The notes beneath the pieces are model-generated. The model saw nothing but the letters and a program-made list of their open reading frames with translations. It ran no database searches and had not been told where the DNA came from. This document shows, in pieces, positions 43,601 to 52,211 of a stretch of 64,000 nucleotides of DNA (position 1 is the stretch's first letter; each line of letters begins with the position of its first letter). The stretch comes from Scheffersomyces stipitis CBS 6054. Lineage: Eukaryota; Ascomycota; Pichiomycetes; Serinales; Debaryomycetaceae. The stretch spans positions 310,001 to 374,000 of the forward strand of contig NC_009047.1 of NCBI RefSeq assembly GCF_000209165.1. The letters are read 5' to 3'. The translations under genes were made by a program, and so were the position numbers.

Positions 43601-46353
43601 TGATGGGTTTCAGCATCGACAATGCTATCGAAGAGTATCGTCAATAAGTCAAATAACGTGTACAAACTTCTGTGGTGGCACAAAGAAGAAGGAACCTTGT
43701 TGATTAACAAATCAGCACATTGAACAGCGGCATCTTGCAAATCTTCGAGTCTGTGACAACAGAAAACCAAGATGTTTGTCAATTGCAGAGCAATGTGTTC
43801 TGCGGTGAACTGTTTGTTGGCGCCGCAGCTGACTAAGTAGATATAATCCTTAACAATCTTGAAAGAAATGAAGCCAATATACTTCTCAACGCCACTAGTT
43901 TTGATCGAGGGGTCAGAATAGTATTGCAAGATGGTTGCACAATCGCCCGACTTGACTCTTAACGATTCAACAAATACAGTGGCAGACAAAAAGATCAACT
44001 TGGGGTAAGACAAATTTCTGTGAACTTCAAAGATATCACCTATAATATGTCTGTGATCTTTGATATTGTGATTGGAAGATCCTCTTCTCAAAACAGTGTT
44101 CATTTCCAAAGATGTCTCTGTTCTATCCCATGACAATTCGGATGCCAATGGTGGCGTGTTGTAAGCTATTCTCTCTAATTCCTTAGAATAGGCCTTGGAA
44201 TTTTTAGAATTGATAGAATACCCATGCACAACCATGTTGAACCAAATGTTGCGAAAGAGATTGATAGTCTCAGTTTCCTTAATAACTAAAGGATCATCAC
44301 CCTTCCGAACATCTGGCAACATCTCAGCCAATGGCTTCAAGTAAATTGCGATCTGATCACCAATTTCGCTGATCTCATTGTGAGATCTGTGGTGTTCCAA
44401 TACTTGAACATCACCTTTACTGATGATCGCTTGTAACATCTCTTTCAAATAGATCAAATACAAGGGGTTATCCTTCTTCAACTTGCGCGAGAGAGAAACT
44501 CTGGTAGCAATAAGATCATCTAACAATACCACATTCTTGGCATCGTTGGCATCAACAGACAATCTGTTCAATAATCTCACTAAAATAGTGAACTCTCTTT
44601 CTGGCAAGAAAGGGGCACAAGCTGCCAATCCCTTAAGCAACAAGCCACCGATTGGTGTCTCCAATTTTGTAATCTTTTGCGACAAGATGGTGACAGCCAA
44701 AGTAGGGATTGTTTCGTCATTGCAAGCTTGAGAGATCTCAATGATGGAAGTGACAGCATTTTCGCATACCTTGTTGTAGTCGTTCTCGTCATACTCTCCA
44801 GCCACACTTCTAATAGAAAGATTTGTTCTACTAGTGTTTGTTGGCAATGAAGAAATAGAGGCTCTTCTAGACAACGGTACGTCGCGGAGAGACAAGCCAT
44901 CAAGAGCACGAGAAATCGGACCATTTGTACGTCTAACTGAATTTCTGTTCAGCAACTGTAGACCGTCGTTACCAACAAACAACAAATTTGTCAATGCGTA
45001 GATAGTGGTGATAACAGCATCTTGAGACATGACTTTACTGGCAAACCCTACGCACTTAGAAGCTTCAATACAGTAGTCAGTATTGAATTTAGGATTGGCC
45101 ACTAAGGAAGTGAAGGTTCGCGTCAAAGAGGAACCTACCAGATCGTCCTTAAACACCAAGAGCGAGCCAAGTTGTAGTGTGCTGATCCCCAAATCTGGGT
45201 CCAACATCACGTCCTTAATTTCCAGACAAATCTTGAAGAATCGTTTGGCAATCTTGAGGTCAACATTGTCAGTGAACATACCACAACTAATCACTTCAAT
45301 GTTGTGGCTCTTTGCCAAGTACCCATGCTTCAATCTCTTGTAGGTAGAGTATACAATATAGGTCTCACCTCTATCTAAAAATTCCATCTTGTGGATGGCA
45401 AGATCGGACAACGTTTTGATTATCTGCATGTGAGATTGGGAGATGTCCAAGTTGTCCTTGGACAAATCCTGGCCGTTAGGCAATTTCTCCGAATCGCTGT
45501 ACTTGCTGGCGACCTTGTCCAAAACGTACTCCAACAACGACTTGTCCTTGTTCCCGACAATAGAGTTCAAGATAGAAGCCATCAACTTACTGAGCTTTTC
45601 AAGGTAGAGGATTGGCGAGAAGTCTACGATATACTCGTTTTCCAACAACATAGAATAGTCGCTAGTTTCAGTGAAAATAGCATCGGAGTACCATTCGATA
45701 TCGTTCAAGAAATCAAAAGTGTCGATACATGTGTCCACAGTGAGGAAAATCTTGAAAGCCTTAGGAGATTCAGTCAATATCTTTGAGTTCTTGCTCAAAG
45801 CGTCGATGTAGCCCAACAACGTGAAGTAGTTGGAGATTTCGGGCTCTTCGAAGCTGAAGAAGCGTTCATTGAACTCCAGAAAGATATCCAATACATTTTC
45901 AAGATATTTCTTGTCGAATTTGTAGGCGATGTTGATCAAAGCTGTAGTCAACTTTTCACCAAGTACAGCCCACGGAGGAGACTCGCGTGCGGATGCTACA
46001 AGCAGATGGTTGAATTTCTGGTTGGGCAACTCCAAAAGATAAACCCTGAACTTGTCCAACAACAACTTCACTTGAGGAGGAAACTTGACGGCAAATCCGG
46101 TCGAATCACACAAGGCAATGAGAACCTCGTACTCCTTGGTGGTGATGGGAATCTCAGACAAGTCTTCTTCCTCGTCAGTAGTCTCTTCCTTGGGAGCCAA
46201 TGACATCAATGTGCCAAACTCGTCGAGACTATTGCCTTGTTCGCTGATTCCAGTAGGAGGCAAAGAGGCAGGAGCATGTTCCACCGAAAGTTTGGCCAAC
46301 TTTTGGAGAGCTTCTCCACGTATAGAACCTCGGGATATTCCTGTAAAATCCAT
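40621..46353 (-). CDS. STT4: Phosphatidylinositol 4-kinase Stt4 (type III alpha)
   Basis: A 1,910-residue protein, close to the roughly 1,900 of Saccharomyces Stt4. The large N-terminal part is alpha-solenoid. The lipid-kinase unique region and PI3K/PI4K catalytic domain occupy the last ~400 residues: KAPFMATFRVKKD (P-loop region), DDCRQDVLALQLISVF, the catalytic loop FKDRHNGNIMYD (about 1,763) and HIDFGFCFD (the DFG, about 1,783). It makes PI4P at the plasma membrane with Efr3 and Ypp1, feeding PI(4,5)P2, cell-wall and actin signalling. The ending GYDEFQRITNGIPY matches the family C-terminus. One continuous frame with no intron. Confidence 0.97.
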   Translation of the reverse strand: MDFTGISRGSIRGEALQKLAKLSVEHAPASLPPTGISEQGNSLDEFGTLMSLAPKEETTDEEEDLSEIPITTKEYEVLIALCDSTGFAVKFPPQVKLLLDKFRVYLLELPNQKFNHLLVASARESPPWAVLGEKLTTALINIAYKFDKKYLENVLDIFLEFNERFFSFEEPEISNYFTLLGYIDALSKNSKILTESPKAFKIFLTVDTCIDTFDFLNDIEWYSDAIFTETSDYSMLLENEYIVDFSPILYLEKLSKLMASILNSIVGNKDKSLLEYVLDKVASKYSDSEKLPNGQDLSKDNLDISQSHMQIIKTLSDLAIHKMEFLDRGETYIVYSTYKRLKHGYLAKSHNIEVISCGMFTDNVDLKIAKRFFKICLEIKDVMLDPDLGISTLQLGSLLVFKDDLVGSSLTRTFTSLVANPKFNTDYCIEASKCVGFASKVMSQDAVITTIYALTNLLFVGNDGLQLLNRNSVRRTNGPISRALDGLSLRDVPLSRRASISSLPTNTSRTNLSIRSVAGEYDENDYNKVCENAVTSIIEISQACNDETIPTLAVTILSQKITKLETPIGGLLLKGLAACAPFLPEREFTILVRLLNRLSVDANDAKNVVLLDDLIATRVSLSRKLKKDNPLYLIYLKEMLQAIISKGDVQVLEHHRSHNEISEIGDQIAIYLKPLAEMLPDVRKGDDPLVIKETETINLFRNIWFNMVVHGYSINSKNSKAYSKELERIAYNTPPLASELSWDRTETSLEMNTVLRRGSSNHNIKDHRHIIGDIFEVHRNLSYPKLIFLSATVFVESLRVKSGDCATILQYYSDPSIKTSGVEKYIGFISFKIVKDYIYLVSCGANKQFTAEHIALQLTNILVFCCHRLEDLQDAAVQCADLLINKVPSSLCHHRSLYTLFDLLTILFDSIVDAETHQYEPTTSYRAKRTGIRISLSDSYKWRNETFNRLHEKSKHWLKLVLHKSSVDVKSLIQSYVTEGERFQSAKRLDFGVSFALEMAGSILANDRELTHISRYPVKNLNTLPTLVSQLNWRSGFVDDLVDQIPKNTRTLDSDEALAAIRAKVIELGVKSGADTVNNHEVIDLLTEIAGFTLITESDQSELVRYLVDVPFQFFEPSIMDAAIGIWFAVMKDRPNLAMLLLSEVAKKWETTIELGKGLFSKEQDIEDPEFSKMEYSPSDRKTVNRTAFKTARSFEPHLLIIELFSSSFQATLNQSDHLLKLYTRFVEVGLKSLETASLHPFARIGRFELIRFSFDVLNYHHKLGSRSTANLTKLILNGSLSWFKQRSAYPFGSNILKFRADYTLLKEVARLVNNIPVHRLEDLESRRTLLSFFLDDEISKISVWLDPLNPLETTGSYVSQQISSSHITKAFNIDPILAVNLAFRYKSKNLDDVLQSLIVKNPLPAISYPDAVQFFIGLNAGTNMPSHHLLFWEALAPIDSITLFLPPFSNNPYILQYTMRSLEHHDVNLTFFYVPQIVQCLRYDQKGYVERFILETAKVSQLFAHQIIWNMLANSYKDEESSEPDSIKPVLDKIQTKMLASYSQEDLAFYEKEFGFFNEVTGISGKLKPYIKKTKAEKKVKIDEEMAKIEVKPGVYLPCNPDGVVIDINRKSGRPLQSHAKAPFMATFRVKKDVEEVQESGEIKTVTIEKWQSAIFKVGDDCRQDVLALQLISVFRTIWTNAGLDLYVFPNRVTATAPGCGVIDVLPNATSRDMLGREAVNGLYEYFTTKFGPETSPEFQTARNNLIKSLAAYSIISYLLQFKDRHNGNIMYDDQGHVLHIDFGFCFDIVPGGVKFEVAPFKLTHEMIAVLGGRIDTQAFKWFEELCVKGYLACRPYMETIVRCVNPMLESGLPCFKENTIKKLRSRFVPGKSEKEASLYFRGLIKKSMESFYTKGYDEFQRITNGIPY

Positions 46354-46925
46354 ACTGATTCAACGAAAATGAATTCTAATGAAAAATGAAAAAACTTCCC
46401 GGCTTATGAGTTGCTACAAACAAAGCAATAAAGATTGATATGACAACAGATATATAGCAATTTTCTAAAGGAAGCGGATGTCAATTTCAAGATTGAAGTG
46501 TTGAAAGCGTAAAAATCAGCTGAAAATCTCCAACTTTTCAGTGCTGGTAGTTCGATTTCCCTGCACATGCCCCAAAATAGATTTTGAAGATTGCGCTCAC
46601 GCTAAACATTGTTGGCGGGGGTTGGAATTTTCACAACCATTTCCTCATTCAGTAATGTTCCTATCTCTGAACTACGTTTTGTTTCCCATTATTGATGTTT
46701 ATTGAATGCTAATATACAATCTACAGACGGTTGTCCGCAGAGCAAAATACCGTACAAGAGAAAATCCCGCCACCTGACCAGTCGAATTACTTCCTGACTT
46801 TATAATCTAGAAATATGGTAGCGCCGCTAGGTCAAGTGTAGTGACCAGAGTTGAATGCAACTTTTAAAAGAGCAGAATGGACAGAACCCATTCAAATGCA
46901 AATGAACCGACCTTGATTAACGTAT
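46354..46925. other. Intergenic region, STT4 promoter and TIF6 terminator
   Basis: About 570 bp, AT-rich; no gene, tRNA or notable repeat is visible. Confidence 0.6.
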
Positions 46926-47663
46926 TTACGAGTAGGTTTCGATCAAGGTGTCCCTCAAGTTACCAGAAATGGATTCTGGCTGAGCATCTTGCAATCTGAA
47001 GATAGATTCAATAACAGACAATTCAGGAGCAGTGGTGTCCAAACCGGTGACAGCCAACCAATCATTCACAACCATACCAGCACCGACAACTGACGAACCT
47101 CTATTAACAGTACCAGCGACCAAAGGAACTTGTAACAAAGAAGACAATTCTTCTTGGTCCTGGATAGAAGTTTGAGGATGGACTATACCACCTTGGTTAG
47201 ACAACGAACAGTAGGAACCTACCAAGACGTTACCGGCGATAGTTTGACGGAAAACTTCGACACCCAACACATCAGCAATCAACTCTTCGGTTTCTCTCTC
47301 GATATCTGGGTGTACCAACGCCACGTAATCATTGCAACAGATCACGTTACCCAAAGCAGACAATCTTTCTTCAACTCTCTGGATCTTAACAGCATCAGGT
47401 AACGAGTTTCTTAAATGCATTAATTCTTGGTCAGTGGTCTGAGTGGGCACCAATAAACCACGTCTATTACCGGCAGTCATTCTACCGACAATACGGGTTC
47501 CAGCAATGGTGGTGTGGACAATAGGAATGACATCTCCTAATTCAGCTTCAAAAGCTGAGTAGAAGTTTTCCGATCCTCCTACGGCAACTAAGTTGTAGGA
47601 ATTGGTTAACTTGGAAAAAACACCGACTTCGTTGGAGTTTTCAAATTGAGTTCTCGTAGCCAT
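46926..47663 (-). CDS. TIF6: Tif6/eIF6, 60S ribosome anti-association factor
   Basis: The 245-residue protein has the usual eIF6 length and the five-fold pentein pattern: [20 protein letters not shown] at the start, [40 protein letters not shown] blocks, then [20 protein letters not shown]. Tif6 is loaded on pre-60S particles in the nucleolus and removed in the cytoplasm by Efl1/Sdo1. Upstream, GAGATGAG (47721-47728, a PAC box) adjoins TGAAAATTC (RRPE-like) and a better RRPE, AATTTTTCA, lies at 47748-47756; these motifs mark ribosome-biogenesis genes. The start is the first ATG. Confidence 0.97.
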   Translation of the reverse strand: MATRTQFENSNEVGVFSKLTNSYNLVAVGGSENFYSAFEAELGDVIPIVHTTIAGTRIVGRMTAGNRRGLLVPTQTTDQELMHLRNSLPDAVKIQRVEERLSALGNVICCNDYVALVHPDIERETEELIADVLGVEVFRQTIAGNVLVGSYCSLSNQGGIVHPQTSIQDQEELSSLLQVPLVAGTVNRGSSVVGAGMVVNDWLAVTGLDTTAPELSVIESIFRLQDAQPESISGNLRDTLIETYS

Positions 47664-48236
47664 GATGGTAAATACGTAGTTTTGATAATAAGAATAGAAT
47701 ATTGATGGCTCTGAAAATTCGAGATGAGTAATACTTTATAGTAGAAGAATTTTTCAGACGATGACATGTGAGAGGTCACGTGCTTAAAAATGAGATGCAA
47801 CAGCTAAAGATAATGAGGAGTACATACAGGTCCAAGGTTATATATACGGCTTCCCTGGACGAAACTTATGCCAGCTACAGCATAAAAGAAGAGTTAATAT
47901 ATAAATTGTATATTGGAAATAGTTGATCCTAACAGGATGTGGCCTTTGGTATACCGTGGTTTTTGTACGAAATGTAGAACTTTGCGCCAAACTCAGTTAA
48001 AACGGTTTGAGATATCTGCATACTTTCCATCGTAAGAGTTTGTTCACGTGATGACACCAAGTGTGGGGTGCCAGTATCACCTTAGATTCTAGGTATTGTG
48101 CCTTTTACCTTTAGGAAGCCAGGCATATATTGTGTATAAATAATACATATTACAAGCTGTATACATTCTATATTCCTGTTTTATTGTAGACGTAATCCCC
48201 CTTTCCTCTTTTTCATTAGTTTTTTTGTCTACAATC
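47664..48236. promoter_or_regulatory. Divergent promoter TIF6 / short Hsp104 paralogue
   Basis: The TIF6-proximal side has RRPE/PAC-like motifs (47712-47756). CACGTG occurs at 47777-47782 and 48045-48050. Toward the paralogue there is TATAAATAA (48135-48143, about 95 bp before its ATG) and one CCCCT stress-response core (48198-48202). No three-unit heat-shock element is evident. Confidence 0.6.
47712..47756. promoter_or_regulatory. RRPE/PAC ribosome-biogenesis motifs of TIF6
   Basis: TGAAAATTC directly next to GAGATGAG (47712-47728), and AATTTTTCA at 47748-47756, all 50-95 bp upstream of the TIF6 start. The pairing and position fit Stb3/Dot6/Tod6-type control. Confidence 0.5.
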
Positions 48237-49199
48237 ATGAAATATAAGGTTCCGGATCTCTCTGATCTCGAAACACGGCTATCGGCGTCAATAGTAGGAC
48301 AGCCTCAGGCTGTCAAAAAAGTTTCAGAATGTCTTCGAAGAAGTCTTGCTCAATCGTCGAGCCGCCATTTCAGATCAATGCTTGTTCTTGTTGGCTCTCC
48401 CGGATCCGGAAAATCTGAATTGGTAAGAAGATTGGCCGAGTATCTTTATGGGAGCGAAAAGGCTGTAATCCGTTTACCCCGGGAAATTTCAGTATCTAGC
48501 CTATTGGGGTCTTCTATAGATGGTGAAGGTATCCAGGAGGGACTATTGGTGACGGCACTATTGGCGAATCCGACTTGTGTAATCTTGGTTGAGGAGGCCG
48601 AGAATGTTCCACCCGAGACGTTGGCCTTATTACTGAGAATTGTAGCCACTGGTTCTATTACTTCGTCTAGAGGACGAGTTGTTCCTTGTACACATACGGT
48701 AGTTGTTTTAAAGAGCAGATTGGCGCAGCCAAAATTGCTAACAGAAGAAGAGATCCTTGATAGAGTGTCAAATCACCTAAAAACTCACTTCGAAGACCTT
48801 GACGACGACTTAACCTCCACAATAGTTTTCAATCCTCTTGGCCCGAAATCCATTTATGACATTATCAGTCTTCAATTAGGGCAGGTGCAAGACAGATTTG
48901 CTAGATTCGGCTATGGTAAGTCCATAAGCTTTGAACTTGACGATAATGCTCTTAAGTTTCTATATGAAAACGGCTATTCTCCAACTTTGGGTGCAAAAGA
49001 GCTCGAGCGAGTGTTGCAGGCAGAACTCCTAAGCAGAGTCGCTATATACTTATTAACTGGACAAGTGAGAGACCAGGAGACGGCCAGAGTGACATCAGGA
49101 AAGAGTGGCTTGCAAGTATTCCCAAACCATGAGCCCATAGAAGTTGTCACCGTCGACAGTGAAGAAGAATGGGATGAGACCTACTACGAAGATTTCTAG
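48237..49199 (+). CDS. Short Hsp104 paralogue: degenerate NBD2 plus tail only
   Basis: A 320-residue protein (ATG at 48237; the frame is open four codons earlier, from a TTG). It aligns throughout with the last ~330 residues of Hsp104: it starts at the NBD2 boundary (SASIVGQPQAV versus SSGVVGQSDAV) and ends through the fungal Hsp104 tail (QVFPNHEP versus EVLPNHEP) into an acidic end. The N domain, NBD1 and middle domain are missing. Walker A GSPGSGKS (53-60) is intact. Walker B is VILVEE, Asp changed to Glu. The pore loop GYVGY is replaced by GSSIDG; sensor-1 TSN by KSR; the FLNRIS arginine finger by DLDDDLTS; the sensor-2 GAR by GAK. CTG at 48633-48635 is probably Ser133. The frame is open and the fold core is preserved, so this looks like a retained pseudo-ATPase and not a decaying pseudogene. 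Confidence 0.85.
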   Translation: MKYKVPDLSDLETRLSASIVGQPQAVKKVSECLRRSLAQSSSRHFRSMLVLVGSPGSGKSELVRRLAEYLYGSEKAVIRLPREISVSSLLGSSIDGEGIQEGLLVTALLANPTCVILVEEAENVPPETLALLLRIVATGSITSSRGRVVPCTHTVVVLKSRLAQPKLLTEEEILDRVSNHLKTHFEDLDDDLTSTIVFNPLGPKSIYDIISLQLGQVQDRFARFGYGKSISFELDDNALKFLYENGYSPTLGAKELERVLQAELLSRVAIYLLTGQVRDQETARVTSGKSGLQVFPNHEPIEVVTVDSEEEWDETYYEDF

Positions 49200-49321
49200 C
49201 TAAATGACTTATGATTCTACAATAAATGAATAAATTTATATTATGTATTATTATTACCCTAATTTATAACCTTGGAACAAAAATCAAACAATTAACAAAA
49301 TATCGTAATTTAAGTTAGGAG

Positions 49322-52030
49322 CTAGTCGAGTCCAGCGCCAAACTCTTCAGAGTCTTCATCGCCGTCATCAGAGTCCTCCCAGTCTTCAACATCGTAGTCT
49401 CCCATTTCAACGTCATCAGGCTCGTGGTTTGGTAACACTTCAATTCCCTTTTCACCCATGGTAACATGAGCTGTTTCTTTGTCCTTGACTTGTCCCTTCA
49501 ACAACAATACGGCAAGACGGTTCAAAATCTTGGTTTGGATAAGACGGTTCAAAGGTCTGGCACCCAAGTCGCGAGAATATCCCTTTTTGCACAAGTATTC
49601 CAAGGCCGAATCGTCTACATCTAATGTCAAAGTCTTTCCATTAGCAGCAAACCTGTCTTGGATTTCTTTCAATCTGATTTGCACAATCTTGGCTATAGCC
49701 TTCTTGGACAATCTGTTGAAAATGACTGTGGAAGATATACGATTTAAGAATTCTGGTCTGAAGTGTGCTCTGACTGAGCCCATAACCAAATCCTTCGTTT
49801 CGGCAGTGATTTTGGAGCCCTTGGAGGCATTGATGTACTCAGCACCCAAGTTGGAAGTCATGATGATGATACAGTTAGAACAGTTGACTACCTTACCTTG
49901 TGAGGAGGTGACTCTACCATCGTCCAAGATCTGAAGCAACACGGTCAACACTTCTGGAGCTGCCTTTTCGACCTCATCGAATAAAACGACAGAGTATGGA
50001 CGTCTTAATAATGCTTCAGTCAAGATACCACCTTCTTCGTAGCCAACATAACCGGGAGCAGCACCAAGCAATTTGGATGCTGACCACTTGTCACCAAGTT
50101 CAGAGCAATCTATTCTTACCATTGCTCTTTCATCAGCAAACAAGAAACCAGCAACCTTCTTGGCTAATTCTGTTTTACCCGAACCGGACAAACCCAAGAA
50201 AAGGAATGAAGATGGCTGGTTAGGGTTGGCCAAACCAGATCTGGTCAATCTGATGGCATTGGACACAGCCTTAACAGCGTCTGATTGTCCAACTACACCA
50301 CTAGATAACTCCTTTTCCATATTAATCAACTTGGAATTTTCTGCTTGGGTCAATTTGGTGACTGGGATACCAGTTAATCTGGCTGCCGTTTCAGCTACTT
50401 GTTCGGCACCCACAACATGTTTCAACAAGGCATCTGGACCAATAGAAGCCTCCTCTTCAGCAACTTTAACTTCCAATTCTTCGATTTGCTTCTGTACATC
50501 AGGAATGGCAAAGTACCTTAAATCTGCTGCAGTGCTGGTGTCGTGTCTTCTTTCAGCGTCCTGGGCCTTGATTTCCAATTCGTCCAACTTACGCTTTGCA
50601 GAAATTAATTGTTCATGACCAGCACGTTCGGCGGAGAATCTTTCTCTTAAAGGAGCCAAAGTTTCTTCCAATTCCGCCTGCTTCTTCTTGGCCAATTCTA
50701 AGCGATCCTTAGAATCGGCATCGGCATCGACATCTCTTTCCAAAGCATTGATTTCAACTTCTACAAGATGTAACTGTCTTTCTAAGTTGTCCAATTCTTC
50801 GGGCTTAGAGTCTCTAGCTACAGCAACGGTAGCAGCAGCTTCGTCAATAAGATCAACGGCAGAATCTGGTAAGTTTCTGTATGTTAAGTATCTGGATGCT
50901 AGTTGAGAAGCAGCTACCAAGGCACTATCCAAGATACGGACCCCATGGTGGATTTCATATTTGGGCTGAAGTCCTCTTAATATGGCTACCGTCTCATTGA
51001 CTGTGGCAGCAGGAACATCTATCTTTTGGAATCTTCTTTCAAATGCACCATCCTTAGAGACAAACTTACGATACTCTACGAATGTCGTAGCTCCAATACA
51101 ATGCAAAGTACCTCTGGCCAACATTGGCTTCAACAAGTTAGCAGCGTCAGATTTTCCATCGCCCATCAACATGTGGATTTCGTCAATGAACAAGATGATG
51201 AACTCCTTCGACTTTTCGATTTCGTTTAAAACACCCTTGATTCTTTCTTCGAATTCACCTTTGTACTTGGCACCAGCAGTCAATGCTCCCAAGTCCAAGG
51301 CAAACAATCTTGAGTTTTGTAACACTCCAGGAACATCTCCATCGATGATTCTTTGTGCTACCCCTTCCACAATGGAAGTCTTACCTACACCGGCTTCACC
51401 AACCAAGACCGAGTTCGACTTGGTTCTTCTGGCTAAAACACGGATGACTCGTCTGATTTCTTCTTCTCTGCCGATAACCGGATCGATTCTTCCTTCTCTG
51501 GCTTTTTCAGTCAAATCCTCACAGTACTTGTTGAGGAATTCGTAGGTAGAAGACGAGTCAGCCTGTCTTGAGTCGATTCTCTGGTTTCCTCTCAACTCTA
51601 TAGCAGCAGCTTTGACAGCATCTACTTTGATTCCAGCTTCTTTGAAGATATCCTTGATAGACTGATCTTCGAGCAAAGCTAGCAAAATATGATCCTGAGC
51701 AACGTAGCTGTCTTTCTGTTGAGCCTTGATGTTATTGGCTCTGGTCAAAACTTGGCCAGCAGCATAGGAAGGCCTGACTTCATCTGGAGCCGGGGTTTGA
51801 GAAGGCAATCTGACCAAATGTTTGTTAACGGTCCTTTCGAAAGTGGGCCATTCAAATCTGCCCTTTTGGATCAACGTCTTTAAGTACACAGTAGACTCGG
51901 GATCATCGCTGGGAACCATGGCAGCAAGCATATGTAATGGGAGTAACTGTGCATGCGCATTGTCCTTAGCTAACTGTTGTGCCGAGGTGATGATCTTCAA
52001 GGCGTTGTCAGTAAATTGAGTTTCGTCCAT
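49322..52030 (-). CDS. HSP104: Hsp104/ClpB disaggregase
   Basis: The 902-residue protein has the complete ClpB plan: N domain (1-145), NBD1 with Walker A GEAGVGKT (211-218) and FIDEIHM, a coiled-coil middle domain (about 405-530), NBD2 with GLSGSGKT (about 612), pore loop GYVGYEEGG, Walker B LFDEVEK, sensor-1 MTSN, arginine finger FLNRIS and sensor-2 GARPLNR, then an acidic tail ending EEFGAGLD. It threads aggregated proteins with Hsp70/40 and propagates yeast prions. The promoter has two perfect heat-shock elements. It is convergent with its truncated paralogue, with 122 bp between the stop codons. Confidence 0.98.
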   Translation of the reverse strand: MDETQFTDNALKIITSAQQLAKDNAHAQLLPLHMLAAMVPSDDPESTVYLKTLIQKGRFEWPTFERTVNKHLVRLPSQTPAPDEVRPSYAAGQVLTRANNIKAQQKDSYVAQDHILLALLEDQSIKDIFKEAGIKVDAVKAAAIELRGNQRIDSRQADSSSTYEFLNKYCEDLTEKAREGRIDPVIGREEEIRRVIRVLARRTKSNSVLVGEAGVGKTSIVEGVAQRIIDGDVPGVLQNSRLFALDLGALTAGAKYKGEFEERIKGVLNEIEKSKEFIILFIDEIHMLMGDGKSDAANLLKPMLARGTLHCIGATTFVEYRKFVSKDGAFERRFQKIDVPAATVNETVAILRGLQPKYEIHHGVRILDSALVAASQLASRYLTYRNLPDSAVDLIDEAAATVAVARDSKPEELDNLERQLHLVEVEINALERDVDADADSKDRLELAKKKQAELEETLAPLRERFSAERAGHEQLISAKRKLDELEIKAQDAERRHDTSTAADLRYFAIPDVQKQIEELEVKVAEEEASIGPDALLKHVVGAEQVAETAARLTGIPVTKLTQAENSKLINMEKELSSGVVGQSDAVKAVSNAIRLTRSGLANPNQPSSFLFLGLSGSGKTELAKKVAGFLFADERAMVRIDCSELGDKWSASKLLGAAPGYVGYEEGGILTEALLRRPYSVVLFDEVEKAAPEVLTVLLQILDDGRVTSSQGKVVNCSNCIIIMTSNLGAEYINASKGSKITAETKDLVMGSVRAHFRPEFLNRISSTVIFNRLSKKAIAKIVQIRLKEIQDRFAANGKTLTLDVDDSALEYLCKKGYSRDLGARPLNRLIQTKILNRLAVLLLKGQVKDKETAHVTMGEKGIEVLPNHEPDDVEMGDYDVEDWEDSDDGDEDSEEFGAGLD

Positions 52031-52099
52031 TTTGATAATGTATTAAATCTGAAGAATCAGACCGCAAAATAAGATTAAATTCAGGAAACAGTGTCTACT

Positions 52100-52106
52100 T
52101 ATATAA
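52100..52106 (-). promoter_or_regulatory. TATA box of HSP104
   Basis: TATATAA on the minus strand, about 70 bp before the ATG. Confidence 0.6.
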
Positions 52107-52158
52107 CCAAAAGCAGGTGATCTTTTATAAGCATATTTTTCACTAAGCTTGCAAACTG

Positions 52159-52171
52159 TTCCGGAAAATTC
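52159..52171 (-). promoter_or_regulatory. Heat-shock element 1 of HSP104
   Basis: TTCcgGAAaaTTC: three perfect alternating nTTCn/nGAAn units, the Hsf1 site, about 130 bp upstream of the start. Confidence 0.85.
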
Positions 52172-52193
52172 TGGGTGTGCACAGAACCATCTG

Positions 52194-52211
52194 GAACATT
52201 CTAGAAATTTT
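52194..52211 (-). promoter_or_regulatory. Heat-shock element 2 of HSP104
   Basis: GAAcaTTCtaGAAatTTT: three perfect units and a fourth with one mismatch (TTT for TTC), about 165-180 bp upstream. Confidence 0.85.

Noticed and set aside
48091..48110. GCCTTTTAC resembling U5 snRNA loop 1
   Set aside because: The flanks do not form a stem and no Sm site follows; the match is short and lies in a promoter.
48237..49199. Calling the short Hsp104 paralogue a pseudogene
   Set aside because: The frame is intact over 320 codons, hydrophobic core positions are kept, there is a TATA box, and the changes concentrate at catalytic sites without stops.
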